The notes below the pieces were generated by a model. It saw only the letters and a list, made by a program, of their open reading frames with translations, made no database searches and was not told the DNA's origin. From the NCBI GenBank assembly GCA_011082265.1, contig CP049781.1, positions 496,001 through 560,000 on the forward strand: a stretch of DNA of 64,000 nt, read 5' to 3'. Both the position numbers and the translations under genes were made by a program. The stretch comes from Candidatus Lachnocurva vaginae. GTDB lineage: Bacteria > Bacillota > Clostridia > Lachnospirales > Lachnospiraceae. This document shows, piece after piece, positions 54,790 to 62,821 of the stretch (the first letter of the stretch is position 1; every line of letters begins with the position of its first letter).

Positions 54790-54833
54790 AACCAAGACAA
54801 GTGGATTAACCATCTGTCTTGGTTATTTTTTTT
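54790..54833. terminator. Bidirectional terminator between restriction operon and convergent gene
   Basis: Fifteen-base arms beginning AACCAAGACA and ending TGTCTTGGTT (two mismatches) around ATTAA, followed by ATTTTTTTT. It overlaps the last codons of the gene on the other strand and serves both transcripts. Confidence 0.85.
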
Positions 54834-56010
54834 GCCTAAATCGGTAATCTCGTTGATTGCTTGCGTTTCTGCAGGCACTACAGCAATACTTCTTTCTGCT
54901 ATTTGATGTTTTGACAAGAAAGAAATTGGTGCAAGAAGGATTTGCACATTTTCTATATATTTCAGATTTTGGTTTCATATAGAAAAGCGAAAAATATAGT
55001 GCAGTCAGAAGATTAGGAGCCTTCCAAGATGGTTCTAAAGGAATAGGGTTATAAATCGGCTTCATGCGTGAAACGTGGTGATTGATTTCTTTAGCAAGCA
55101 CATATTTTGCAATAAGCAATAGTGCTTTTTTCATATGTTCGTCAAGATTTAAGTTTGAATTTCCATAAAACTCGATTCCAGAATCAAAAGCAACATTTTT
55201 TACAACACCATTAGTATTCATAAAATGGAATAAAAAGTCGATGACTAATCTTTGGATTTTCGGTACATGATGGCTGTTTTTGTAAGCGATAGTAATTCTT
55301 TTATAGCGTAAGTCATCAATGCCAGGATAGGAATACATGAAATGCTCACCAGTAGATATATCTTCATATTCATCGACTCTCAAATTGTAAGGTATACCAT
55401 ACACGAGGTCTGCAATGCTATAGTAATCCTCATTATCTATTGTGATGTAGTTTGAATTGTCAGTAGAAGCAATTACAGAATCGATTACATCAAGTGTCGA
55501 TTCATGATATCCGGTATAAGTTTGTTTATCAGTAATTTTCATTTCTACTTTTGGAGATAGAAGCAAGAATAAGGTCAAGTGGAGAATATCATCATAATCC
55601 ATAGACGTCTGTTGCAATGCATTCATCTGCAGCAAAGCAGCTTTGATATGGTATGTCACTTGAATAAGATTATTAAAGTCTACAACATTTGATTCGTTAG
55701 GAGACATCTTGAAAAAATAGCCATAAGTATCAAAAAAATTCAATAATTCTTTTGCATTGTTAGCTCGTAGCGATAAAAATTTTCCCAAGATATTTTTTTG
55801 AATTATTGAACCAAATTCAGTAGTTAAGCATAAGCCCTCATTTCCACTAAAAGAAAAATATAGTTTTTCAGTACTATCAGAAGAGATTGTAAGTATATTT
55901 TTCGAATTGATGTGTGGATTATCATTTTTCTGGATTTCAAAATGACATTTCTGTCCTACAAACGAAAAATAATCAGTTCCTAAATTAAAAAAATTTTCTG
56001 TATCTATCAT
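54823..56010 (-). CDS. Uncharacterised protein with C-terminal zinc finger (DUF6076/CGNR-like)
   Basis: 395 residues, mostly unassigned alpha-helical sequence. The last 45 residues carry a likely zinc site, CANPSC ... YCCSACRNASNQRDYR, as in CGNR/DUF6076-type proteins. Start at ATG 56010 chosen for AGGAGTAG upstream; a longer frame to 56103 has no ribosome site. Convergent with the LlaJI-type operon and of similar codon use, so it may be another element gene; a regulatory role is possible but unproven. Confidence 0.65.
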   Translation of the reverse strand: MIDTENFFNLGTDYFSFVGQKCHFEIQKNDNPHINSKNILTISSDSTEKLYFSFSGNEGLCLTTEFGSIIQKNILGKFLSLRANNAKELLNFFDTYGYFFKMSPNESNVVDFNNLIQVTYHIKAALLQMNALQQTSMDYDDILHLTLFLLLSPKVEMKITDKQTYTGYHESTLDVIDSVIASTDNSNYITIDNEDYYSIADLVYGIPYNLRVDEYEDISTGEHFMYSYPGIDDLRYKRITIAYKNSHHVPKIQRLVIDFLFHFMNTNGVVKNVAFDSGIEFYGNSNLNLDEHMKKALLLIAKYVLAKEINHHVSRMKPIYNPIPLEPSWKAPNLLTALYFSLFYMKPKSEIYRKCANPSCTNFFLVKTSNSRKKYCCSACRNASNQRDYRFRQKK

Positions 56011-56232
56011 AAAATCTACTCCTAATATTAGCTCTCTTGCTGAAAAGGAGCTTTTTTGTGGGTAAAAATAAGTGAAACATAAGTGATATAAATTAATTTG
56101 CACTTACTATTATATGCTTTTTAAGCTGAAATGTAAATGAAATAATAGGAAAATAAGTGATAATGTGAGAAATTCACTTACTTATTCAAAGAAACTAAAA
56201 TAAGAATACAAAAATACAATGAAAGCGAGGTG
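56011..56232. other. Divergent promoter region
   Basis: AT-rich DNA between the leftward zinc-finger gene and the rightward phage-type module. Repeated AAGTGA-type words occur on both strands (around 56070 and 56150-56180). No gene seen. Confidence 0.4.
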
Positions 56233-56376
56233 ATGAAAATGCATAAGAATACTAAGCAGACCTCGAAGCGAGTAGCTTCCAAGGCTAGCAAAGTGATGCG
56301 TGACGGACGCTATAGCAAGACAGCTAAGTCTGTAGCTGGCAGTGCTCTCGCACAAACAAAGAAACGTGGAAAGTAA
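56233..56376 (+). CDS. Small basic phage/ICE protein (47 aa)
   Basis: Lys/Arg-rich product: HKNTKQTSKRVASKASKVMR, then SKTAKSVAGSALAQTKKRGK. I have seen very similar short basic proteins on clostridial phages and conjugative elements; function unknown, nucleic-acid binding is plausible. GCGAGGTG precedes the ATG. GC content is higher than in the surroundings. Confidence 0.7.
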   Translation: MKMHKNTKQTSKRVASKASKVMRDGRYSKTAKSVAGSALAQTKKRGK

Positions 56377-56455
56377 CCACACTAAAAAATCTACAAGGTA
56401 ACAGCAAGCTGATTATTTAATTAGCCTGCATAAATAAATGATTTCAAAGCCTGAT

Positions 56456-56544
56456 TAGCTATAGGGCGATGGGATACATCATAGAGTTTTCACGAATTTA
56501 TTTCGTGGAGTGCTTTGTGAAGTACCTCTATTTTCCTATAGCTA
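56456..56544 (+). ncRNA. Structured RNA candidate
   Basis: TAGCTATAGG (56456-56465) pairs perfectly with CCTATAGCTA (56535-56544). Inside, ATAGAG (56481) pairs with CTCTAT (56526), and CAC at 56491 can pair in two exclusive ways: CACGAA with TTCGTG, or TTCAC with GTGAA. A terminator follows 15 bases later. No known RNA family recognised. Might be an attenuator or a small regulatory RNA of the element. Confidence 0.5.
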
Positions 56545-56558
56545 TTTTTAGCTAAAAG

Positions 56559-56595
56559 AAGAGTCGGTATTTCACAAGAATATCGGCTCTTTTTG
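56559..56595 (+). terminator. Terminator after the structured RNA candidate
   Basis: Arms AAGAGTCGGTATT and AATATCGGCTCTT (with G-U pairs) and a following T run, ending about 50 bases before the next gene. Confidence 0.8.
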
Positions 56596-56643
56596 TATGT
56601 GCTTTTCATCGCTCTTTACCGCTACAGGCGGAAAGGAGCGAGT

Positions 56644-57276
56644 ATGAAGACTCGTAAAACAAACAGTAACAATCGCACAACCTACAAGTACACCTACTTT
56701 GTTCCGAACAAATCGGGTGGTTATGATGAAAAAACGCTCGAAATCAAACCAGGCGAAAACGGTGTAACTGAAGCCCTTATTAAGATACTTCACGCTGAAG
56801 ATGATAGAGAGGTTTATAACAACCTTAAGAACATTCGTCCTAATAGAACTACTAAGGAAAAAGCTGAAATTAAGGCTTGGAAAGAAAACTATGTGAAGCG
56901 TTTTAAAGTGGAGCATGGTTATGAGCCGGGCGGAGAGGATGTAGATGCTGAGGCTGAAGAGCATTTTCCACGTAACTATAATCTTTCACTTGACTTTGAT
57001 GCAGATGGCGAGCTTGAAGTAGATAAAAGCCATCTCGCTGAAGCCCTTAGTACTACTGATGACCATGGTTTTGAATGGTCAGAAGAAATGGAGCATGCAC
57101 TTTCAACACTGACTGACAAACAACGCAAGGTTATTAATCGCATGTTTGTTGAAGGATACACTCAGTCAGAGATTGCAAGAAGGCTTGGCATCTCGTCTGC
57201 CGGTGTGAAAAAACACTATGATATTGCTATCAAAAATCTAAAAGCGGTATTACCGGAAAACAATAGAAAAAAATAG
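56644..57276 (+). CDS. Sigma-factor-like regulator with C-terminal region 4
   Basis: 210 residues. The C-terminal ~65 (MEHALSTLTDKQRKVINRMF, then GYTQSEIARRLGISSAGVKK) form a sigma region 4 type helix-turn-helix. The N-terminal part is acidic and unassigned; no region 2 is seen. Ribosome site AAAGGAGCGAG. Such proteins occur at the head of phage and ICE modules and may drive late or replication genes. Confidence 0.8.
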   Translation: MKTRKTNSNNRTTYKYTYFVPNKSGGYDEKTLEIKPGENGVTEALIKILHAEDDREVYNNLKNIRPNRTTKEKAEIKAWKENYVKRFKVEHGYEPGGEDVDAEAEEHFPRNYNLSLDFDADGELEVDKSHLAEALSTTDDHGFEWSEEMEHALSTLTDKQRKVINRMFVEGYTQSEIARRLGISSAGVKKHYDIAIKNLKAVLPENNRKK

Positions 57277-57301
57277 AAAAAAAAAAAATAAAAAATTTTT
57301 T

Positions 57302-57329
57302 AGGAGGAGGTTAAAAACTCCTCCTTTTT
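57302..57329 (+). terminator. Terminator after the sigma-like gene
   Basis: AGGAGGAGGTT / AACTCCTCCT-type stem followed by TTTTT, preceded by an A-rich tract. Confidence 0.75.
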
Positions 57330-57377
57330 CTTTGCCTGTGATGTGTAAGGAAGGAAATCTTTAGAAAGGAGAAAATC

Positions 57378-57557
57378 ATGAAGCACAAAATTATTATAAA
57401 TGTCACTAATGAAAACGGTGACAAAAAGTGTGTTTTAAGAGGTGCAGAAATGAGACTGCCAAGACGCCTTATTAGTTGGCTGTTTGGCGATTATTCTCAA
57501 GTGTATCTGTTAGACCCGGGAAAAAGTGTGGAATCAGTTGATGTGAAAGAAGTGTAA
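57378..57557 (+). CDS. Small hypothetical phage-type protein (59 aa)
   Basis: MKHKIIINVTNENGDKKCVL, then RRLISWLFGDYSQVYLLDPG. Strong ribosome site AGAAAGGAG. A compact beta-rich protein, common in position upstream of phage replication genes; function unknown. Confidence 0.7.
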   Translation: MKHKIIINVTNENGDKKCVLRGAEMRLPRRLISWLFGDYSQVYLLDPGKSVESVDVKEV

Positions 57558-57568
57558 GGAGGGAAAAC

Positions 57569-57856
57569 ATGAATAAGGAAGTTATAAAAGAAGTCATCAC
57601 AGATTTGGAATTACTTATTAGTCATCTAAAAGAATTAAGTAAAGATGATGAAAAAGAAAAGAAAAGTAATAAAAAAACGGAAGGAAAGATAACGCTTGGC
57701 GATGTAAGAGGATATCTTGCAAAACTAAGTCAACACGGAAAAACTTCCGATGTTAAAAACTTAATTATTAAGTACGGAGGTAACAAGTTATCGGATATAG
57801 ATGAGAGCGATTACGAGAATCTATTAAATGATGCAAAGGAGATAAAAATTGAGTAA
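57569..57856 (+). CDS. Hypothetical phage protein (95 aa)
   Basis: Helical N-terminus (VIKEVITDLELLISHLKELS), a charged linker, and a C-terminal part with GDVRGYLAKLSQHGKTSDVK and LIIKYGGNKLSDI. The C-terminal pattern is common in clostridial phage proteins next to DUF2800 genes; role unknown, maybe an accessory of replication or recombination. Confidence 0.75.
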   Translation: MNKEVIKEVITDLELLISHLKELSKDDEKEKKSNKKTEGKITLGDVRGYLAKLSQHGKTSDVKNLIIKYGGNKLSDIDESDYENLLNDAKEIKIE

Positions 57857-58991
57857 TCATGCGATGTTATCCCCCTCAAGTGCAAATAGATGGCTTAACT
57901 GCACAAAGAGCATATTTCTTGAACAAGACTTTGAAGAAGAAGAAACAACGGCATCAAAGGAAGGAACGGAAGCTCATGCTTTTTGTGAATATAAGTTAAA
58001 AAAGCTTTTAGGTATTAAGTGTGAAAAGCCGAAGCCCGTATTCTATAACGAAGAAATGGAAAACTGCACCAATGATTATGTGGATTTTGTAATGGAACAG
58101 TATGAAATATTAAAGCGGGAATGTAAAGATCCATTGATACAGATAGAAGAAGAGGTAGATTTATCGGAGTATGTTCCGGAAGGGTTTGGAACGGCGGATT
58201 GTATCTTAATAGGAAATAATACTCTACATATCATTGATTTTAAGTATGGGCAGGGAGTTATTGTAGATTCTTATGAAAATCCACAGATGAAATGCTACGC
58301 ACTCGGAGCACTTTTGCGATACGAAATGCTATATGACCTAAAAGAAGTAAAAATGAGTATATTTCAGCCAAGACGGGAAAATGTATCAACCTTTAATCTT
58401 TCAGTAGATGAATTAAAGAAATGGGCGGATGAAGTCTTAAAACCTAAAGCCTATGAAGCATCGAGAGGAGAGGGGGAATATGAAGTAGGAGACTGGTGTC
58501 GATTTTGCAAGGCAAAAGTAATCTGCCGGAAAAGAGCCGAGGAAAATTTAAAACTTGCACAGGAAGAATTTAAACTGCCGCCTATTTTAAGTGATGAAGA
58601 GATAGAAGAAATTTTATCCATCATTCCAAATCTTACAAAGTGGGCAAATGACATCATGGCTTATGCAACGGACTGTGCAATAAATCACGGTAAAGAGTGG
58701 GCAGGATTTAAGGTAGTGGAAGGAAGGTCGATTCGTAAATATAAAGATGAAGAAGAAGTGATAAAAAAGGCAACGGAAAACGGTTATACGGATATCTTTA
58801 AAAAAAGTCTTATTACTCTTACGGAAATGCAAAAGCTTATGGGTAAAAAGAAATTTGAGGAGATATTAGGCGACCTAATTATAAAGCCTAAGGGAAAGCT
58901 TACGCTTGTACCTAACAGTGATAAAAGAAAAAAAGTGGAAATTGATAACAATGTAAATAATGAGTTTAGTAAAGAAACGGAGGGCATTTAA
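57849..58991 (+). CDS. DUF2800 protein, PD-(D/E)xK exonuclease-like
   Basis: 380 residues. N-terminal LSPSSANRWLNCTKSIFLEQ with the first Cys, an EGTEAHAF helix, the nuclease core FGTADCILIGNNTLHIIDFK and a Cys cluster WCRFCKAKVICRKRA near the end, an arrangement like Cas4/AddB-type iron-sulphur nucleases. Likely works with the DUF2815 protein in phage recombination or replication. TTG start at 57849 overlaps the upstream gene by eight bases; ATG 57864 is an alternative. Confidence 0.88.
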   Translation: MSNHAMLSPSSANRWLNCTKSIFLEQDFEEEETTASKEGTEAHAFCEYKLKKLLGIKCEKPKPVFYNEEMENCTNDYVDFVMEQYEILKRECKDPLIQIEEEVDLSEYVPEGFGTADCILIGNNTLHIIDFKYGQGVIVDSYENPQMKCYALGALLRYEMLYDLKEVKMSIFQPRRENVSTFNLSVDELKKWADEVLKPKAYEASRGEGEYEVGDWCRFCKAKVICRKRAEENLKLAQEEFKLPPILSDEEIEEILSIIPNLTKWANDIMAYATDCAINHGKEWAGFKVVEGRSIRKYKDEEEVIKKATENGYTDIFKKSLITLTEMQKLMGKKKFEEILGDLIIKPKGKLTLVPNSDKRKKVEIDNNVNNEFSKETEGI

Positions 58992-58992
58992 T

Positions 58993-59541
58993 ATGTCAAA
59001 AATAAGTAAAACCAAGGTAATCACAGGAAAAGAAACAAGACTTTCATACTTTAACGGATGGGAGCCTAAGTCAATAAACGGAGGCCCTGAAAAGTATAGC
59101 GTATGTCTTCTTATTCCAAAAGATGATAAGACAACACTTGATGCCATAGAAAAGGCAATCGAGGCGGCAATAGAGGAAGGAATAGCTAAATTCGGAGGGA
59201 AGAAACCGAATAAGGCTGCAATAAAACTACCACTCAGAGATGGAGATGTAGAGCGTGAAGATGAAGCATACAAAGGACATTATTTTATAAATGCAAACTC
59301 CACCACACCGCCTCAGATAGTAGATAGCTCTGTAAAACCGATTTTAGATCGAAGTGAAGTTTATTCCGGATGCTATGCACGAGTTTCTATAAACTTTTAT
59401 GCGTTTAATAAAAACGGAAATAAAGGAGTTGCCTGCGGTCTTGGTAACATTCAAAAGATTAAGGACGGAGAAATGCTCGGCGGAAAGTCACTTGCGGTAG
59501 ATGATTTTACAGAAGAAACTTCCGATGATTTCTTAGGTTAA
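58993..59541 (+). CDS. DUF2815 protein, probable phage single-stranded DNA-binding protein
   Basis: 182 residues: TKVITGKETRLSYFNGWEPK, then YSVCLLIPKDDKTTLDAIEK and GCYARVSINFYAFNKNGNKG, ending in an acidic tail DDFTEETSDDFLG like that of SSB proteins. Follows DUF2800 as in many clostridial phages. Start at ATG 58993, one base after the upstream stop. Confidence 0.88.
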   Translation: MSKISKTKVITGKETRLSYFNGWEPKSINGGPEKYSVCLLIPKDDKTTLDAIEKAIEAAIEEGIAKFGGKKPNKAAIKLPLRDGDVEREDEAYKGHYFINANSTTPPQIVDSSVKPILDRSEVYSGCYARVSINFYAFNKNGNKGVACGLGNIQKIKDGEMLGGKSLAVDDFTEETSDDFLG

Positions 59542-59551
59542 GATGAAAGAA

Positions 59552-59586
59552 AAGGGAGTGAAACAGTTTCACTCCCTTATTTTTAT
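59552..59586 (+). terminator. Terminator after the DUF2815 gene
   Basis: Perfect 12-base stem AAGGGAGTGAAA / TTTCACTCCCTT with loop CAG, followed by ATTTTTATTT. Confidence 0.9.
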
Positions 59587-59603
59587 TTAGGAGATAAGTA
59601 TTT

Positions 59604-61571
59604 ATGGAAAATATATCAATGGATTTAGAAACGTTTTCATCTGTAGATTTAAAAAAATGCGGAGTATATAAATATGTGGAATCGGAGGATTTTGAGATTT
59701 TATTATTCGGCTATAGTGTAGATGGTGAGCCTGTAAAAGTTATTGATTTAGCAATGGGAGAAGAACTTCCAAACGAGATTATAAATGCACTAAATGATTA
59801 CAGCGTTACAAAGTGGGCGTTTAATTCCCAATTTGAACGGATATGTTTATCAAGATTTTTAAGAGATAGAGGTCTTTTAAAAGATAAAAATAATAAGGAT
59901 ACGATGTTTTTAAATCCGAGGTCATTTAAGTGCTCCATGATATGGTCTGCCACTTTGGGACTTCCGTTATCCCTTGAAAAAGTGGGGGAAGTATTAAATC
60001 TTGATAAGAAAAAATTAACCGAGGGAAAGAACTTGATTAAATATTTTTGTGTACCCTGTAAACCTACAAAAGTAAATGGAAACCGAAAAAGAAACTTTTA
60101 TTTTCATGATAAGGAAAAGTGGGAACTCTTTAAATTTTATAACAAACGAGATGTGGAAGTTGAGATGGGAATAAAGAATAGATTATCAAAATTTCCCGTT
60201 TCGGATTTCCTTTGGGAGGAGTTTTATTTAGATCAGGAGATAAATGATAGAGGAATAGAAATAGATCCTGTACTGGTGGATTCTGCAATACAGATAGATA
60301 GTGATGTAAAGAAAGATTTAATGAAAAGATTAACCGATATAACAGGTCTATCTAATCCGAACTCGGTACTTCAAATGAAAAATTGGCTTTCATCTCACGG
60401 CCTTAATATTGAATCACTCGGTAAAAAAGAAGTTGAAAAAGAGATAAAGACCGCACCGAAAGAGATCTCAACGGTTTTATCACTTAGGCAGAAACTTGCA
60501 AAGTCATCAATTAAAAAATATATGACAATGAAAAATGCTGCGGGAAAAGATAATAGGGAAAGAGGAATGTTCAGGTTTTACGGTGCAAACCGTACGGGAC
60601 GATTTGCAGGACGGCTTGTACAACTTCAAAACTTACCGCAGAATCATTTATCCGATTTAAAGGAAACACGAGATCTTATAAAAGATCAAAATATGGAAGC
60701 TATAAATCTCTTATATGATGATATCCCTGATACATTGTCACAACTTATAAGAACGGCTTTTATCCCACATAGTAATTATAAATTTATCGTGGCGGACTTT
60801 TCCGCTATTGAAGCAAGAGTAATAGCATGGCTTTCAAACGAAAAATGGAGAATGAAAGTCTTTTCTGAAGGTAAGGATATCTACTGTTCTTCAGCAAGTC
60901 AGATGTTCGGTGTGTCCGTTGTAAAACATGGAATAAACGGTCATTTAAGACAGAAAGGTAAGATAGCGGAGCTCGCCCTTGGATACGGCGGAGCTGTAGG
61001 TGCTTTAAAGGCTATGGGGGCACTTGATATGGGACTTACGGAAGAAGAACTTCAGCCTCTTGTAGATGCTTGGCGAAGTACCAACCCTAATATTGTATCG
61101 CTTTGGTGGAATGTAGATAAGGCAGTAAAAACCTGTATTAAAAAGAGAATCCTTACTGAAACGCACGGCATAAAGTTTTCATATAAAAGCGGTTTACTTT
61201 ATATAACTTTACCGTCTAAAAGGAATCTTTATTATGTAAAACCTAAAATTGAAATCAATAGTTATGGAAGTGAATCGGTTACTTATGAGGGAATAGGATC
61301 TACGAAAAAATGGGAACGAATCGAAAGCTACGGGCCTAAGTTTGTAGAAAATATCATACAAGGTATATCAAGGGATATTCTTTTATATGCTATGAATACT
61401 TTAAGGAAATATCGAATCGTAGCTCATGTGCATGATGAGGTAATAATAGAGGCAGACAAAAATGTAGAAGTTGAAACCGTATGTAAAGGAATGAGTATGA
61501 CACCGCCTTGGGCAAAAGGACTTCTTCTTAGAGCGGACGGGTATGAATGTGAATTTTATAAAAAAGATTAA
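59604..61571 (+). CDS. Phage-type A-family DNA polymerase
   Basis: 655 residues. N-terminal 3'-5' exonuclease begins with the D-x-E motif in SMDLETFSS. Polymerase motifs: A, FIVADFSAIEARVIAW; B, RQKGKIAELALGYGGAVGAL; C, VAHVHDEVIIEA with the HD pair. No 5'-3' exonuclease. Replicates the element's DNA together with the primase downstream. Confidence 0.93.
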   Translation: MENISMDLETFSSVDLKKCGVYKYVESEDFEILLFGYSVDGEPVKVIDLAMGEELPNEIINALNDYSVTKWAFNSQFERICLSRFLRDRGLLKDKNNKDTMFLNPRSFKCSMIWSATLGLPLSLEKVGEVLNLDKKKLTEGKNLIKYFCVPCKPTKVNGNRKRNFYFHDKEKWELFKFYNKRDVEVEMGIKNRLSKFPVSDFLWEEFYLDQEINDRGIEIDPVLVDSAIQIDSDVKKDLMKRLTDITGLSNPNSVLQMKNWLSSHGLNIESLGKKEVEKEIKTAPKEISTVLSLRQKLAKSSIKKYMTMKNAAGKDNRERGMFRFYGANRTGRFAGRLVQLQNLPQNHLSDLKETRDLIKDQNMEAINLLYDDIPDTLSQLIRTAFIPHSNYKFIVADFSAIEARVIAWLSNEKWRMKVFSEGKDIYCSSASQMFGVSVVKHGINGHLRQKGKIAELALGYGGAVGALKAMGALDMGLTEEELQPLVDAWRSTNPNIVSLWWNVDKAVKTCIKKRILTETHGIKFSYKSGLLYITLPSKRNLYYVKPKIEINSYGSESVTYEGIGSTKKWERIESYGPKFVENIIQGISRDILLYAMNTLRKYRIVAHVHDEVIIEADKNVEVETVCKGMSMTPPWAKGLLLRADGYECEFYKKD

Positions 61572-61580
61572 AAAATTTTT

Positions 61581-61611
61581 AAAGAGGGTTAAAAAAACCC
61601 TCTTTTTTTTT
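61581..61611 (+). terminator. Terminator after the polymerase gene
   Basis: Stem AAAGAGGGTT / AACCCTCTTT with an A-rich loop and nine Ts. Confidence 0.9.
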
Positions 61612-61670
61612 GCCTGTGATTTAGGAGGTAATAGTGCCTCTTAAGTTTCCACAAAAAGGAGGTCATATAG

Positions 61671-62462
61671 ATGACAAAATTAACAGAATTTAGTAATGCG
61701 GAGTTCGGCTCTGTAAGAACAATGGTAGTGGATAAAAGTCCTTATTTTGTAGGGAAGGATGTGGCGAAAATCCTAGGCTATAGTAATCCACAAAAAGCTA
61801 TTAGAGAACATGTTGATGACGAAGACAAAGGGGTGAACGAAATGGTCACTCCCGGTGGAAAGCAACAGATTATTCTAATCAATGAATCAGGACTTTATAG
61901 TCTAATTCTTCGTAGCAATCTTCCAAAGGCCAGACAGTTTAAGAAGTGGGTTACATCTGAGGTCCTTCCCAGTATTCGTGCAAACGGTATGTATGCCACA
62001 GATGAACTTTTAAACAATCCTGACATGGCAATCGAAGTGTTTAAGGCACTAAAAGAGGAACGAGAAAAAAGAAAAGCACTTGAACTCACGAACGCCATGC
62101 AAAAACAACAAATAGCAGAGCTTAAACCGAAAGGTAGCTATTACGATGTGGTATTAAAGTGCAAAGATGTGATTTCTATTAGTGTGATTGCAAAGGATTA
62201 TGGCAAATCGGCACAGTGGATGAATAACCGTTTACATGAACTTGGAGTGCAATTTAAACAATCCGATATTTGGCTTTTATATCAAAAGTATGCTGAAAAA
62301 GGCTATACCAACACAAAAACGCATACCTATGAAGACTCTAACGGAATTACACATTCTAAGGTGCATACCTACTGGACGCAAAAAGGCAGACTGTTTATTT
62401 ATGACCTTATGAAACAAAACGGAATTTATCCTCTTATCGAACAGGAGGGAAAAGATGAGTAA
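61671..62462 (+). CDS. Phage antirepressor, BRO-N plus KilAC domains
   Basis: 263 residues. The BRO-N DNA-binding domain (about 1-105) shows GKDVAKILGYSNPQKAIREH and SGLYSLILRSNLPKARQFKK. The C-terminal KilAC/ANT domain (about 140-255) includes SISVIAKDYGKSAQWMNNRL and HTYWTQKGRLFIYDLM. Such proteins counter phage repressors. AAAAGGAGG precedes the ATG. Confidence 0.92.
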   Translation: MTKLTEFSNAEFGSVRTMVVDKSPYFVGKDVAKILGYSNPQKAIREHVDDEDKGVNEMVTPGGKQQIILINESGLYSLILRSNLPKARQFKKWVTSEVLPSIRANGMYATDELLNNPDMAIEVFKALKEEREKRKALELTNAMQKQQIAELKPKGSYYDVVLKCKDVISISVIAKDYGKSAQWMNNRLHELGVQFKQSDIWLLYQKYAEKGYTNTKTHTYEDSNGITHSKVHTYWTQKGRLFIYDLMKQNGIYPLIEQEGKDE

Positions 62463-62817
62463 GACATATAGAAAAATGATTAAAACAAATCCTGATTTTA
62501 AGCCACTGGTATATATCTGTGCACCATATAAAGGAGATACGGAAAGTAATAAGAAAAAGGCGATAAGTTATGCAGATTATGCGTATAAAAATGGAGCAAT
62601 ACCTGTGACGGTTCATTTCCTTTTTCCGTTTTTAGATGACGGAAATGAAAAGGAAAGAAGGGACGCACTTTTTATGGGAATAATTCTTTTAGGAAAATGT
62701 GATGAGGTTTGGGTGTTTGGAAATGAGATAACTTATGGCATGAAAAAGGAACTCGAAATTGCGGAAAAGAGAAAGCAGCCTATCAGACATGTTTCTATTA
62801 AAGATTTGGAGGTTTAG
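62455..62817 (+). CDS. DUF4406/DUF7768-like nucleoside deoxyribosyltransferase-fold protein
   Basis: 120 residues with a Rossmann-like start PLVYICAPYKGD, a central FLFPFLDDGNEKERRDALFM and the end CDEVWVFGNEITYGMKKELE. This fold is shared with nucleoside 2-deoxyribosyltransferases; common in phages near replication genes, with activity unknown. Overlaps the antirepressor by eight bases. Confidence 0.82.
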   Translation: MSKTYRKMIKTNPDFKPLVYICAPYKGDTESNKKKAISYADYAYKNGAIPVTVHFLFPFLDDGNEKERRDALFMGIILLGKCDEVWVFGNEITYGMKKELEIAEKRKQPIRHVSIKDLEV

Positions 62818-62821
62818 GGTA

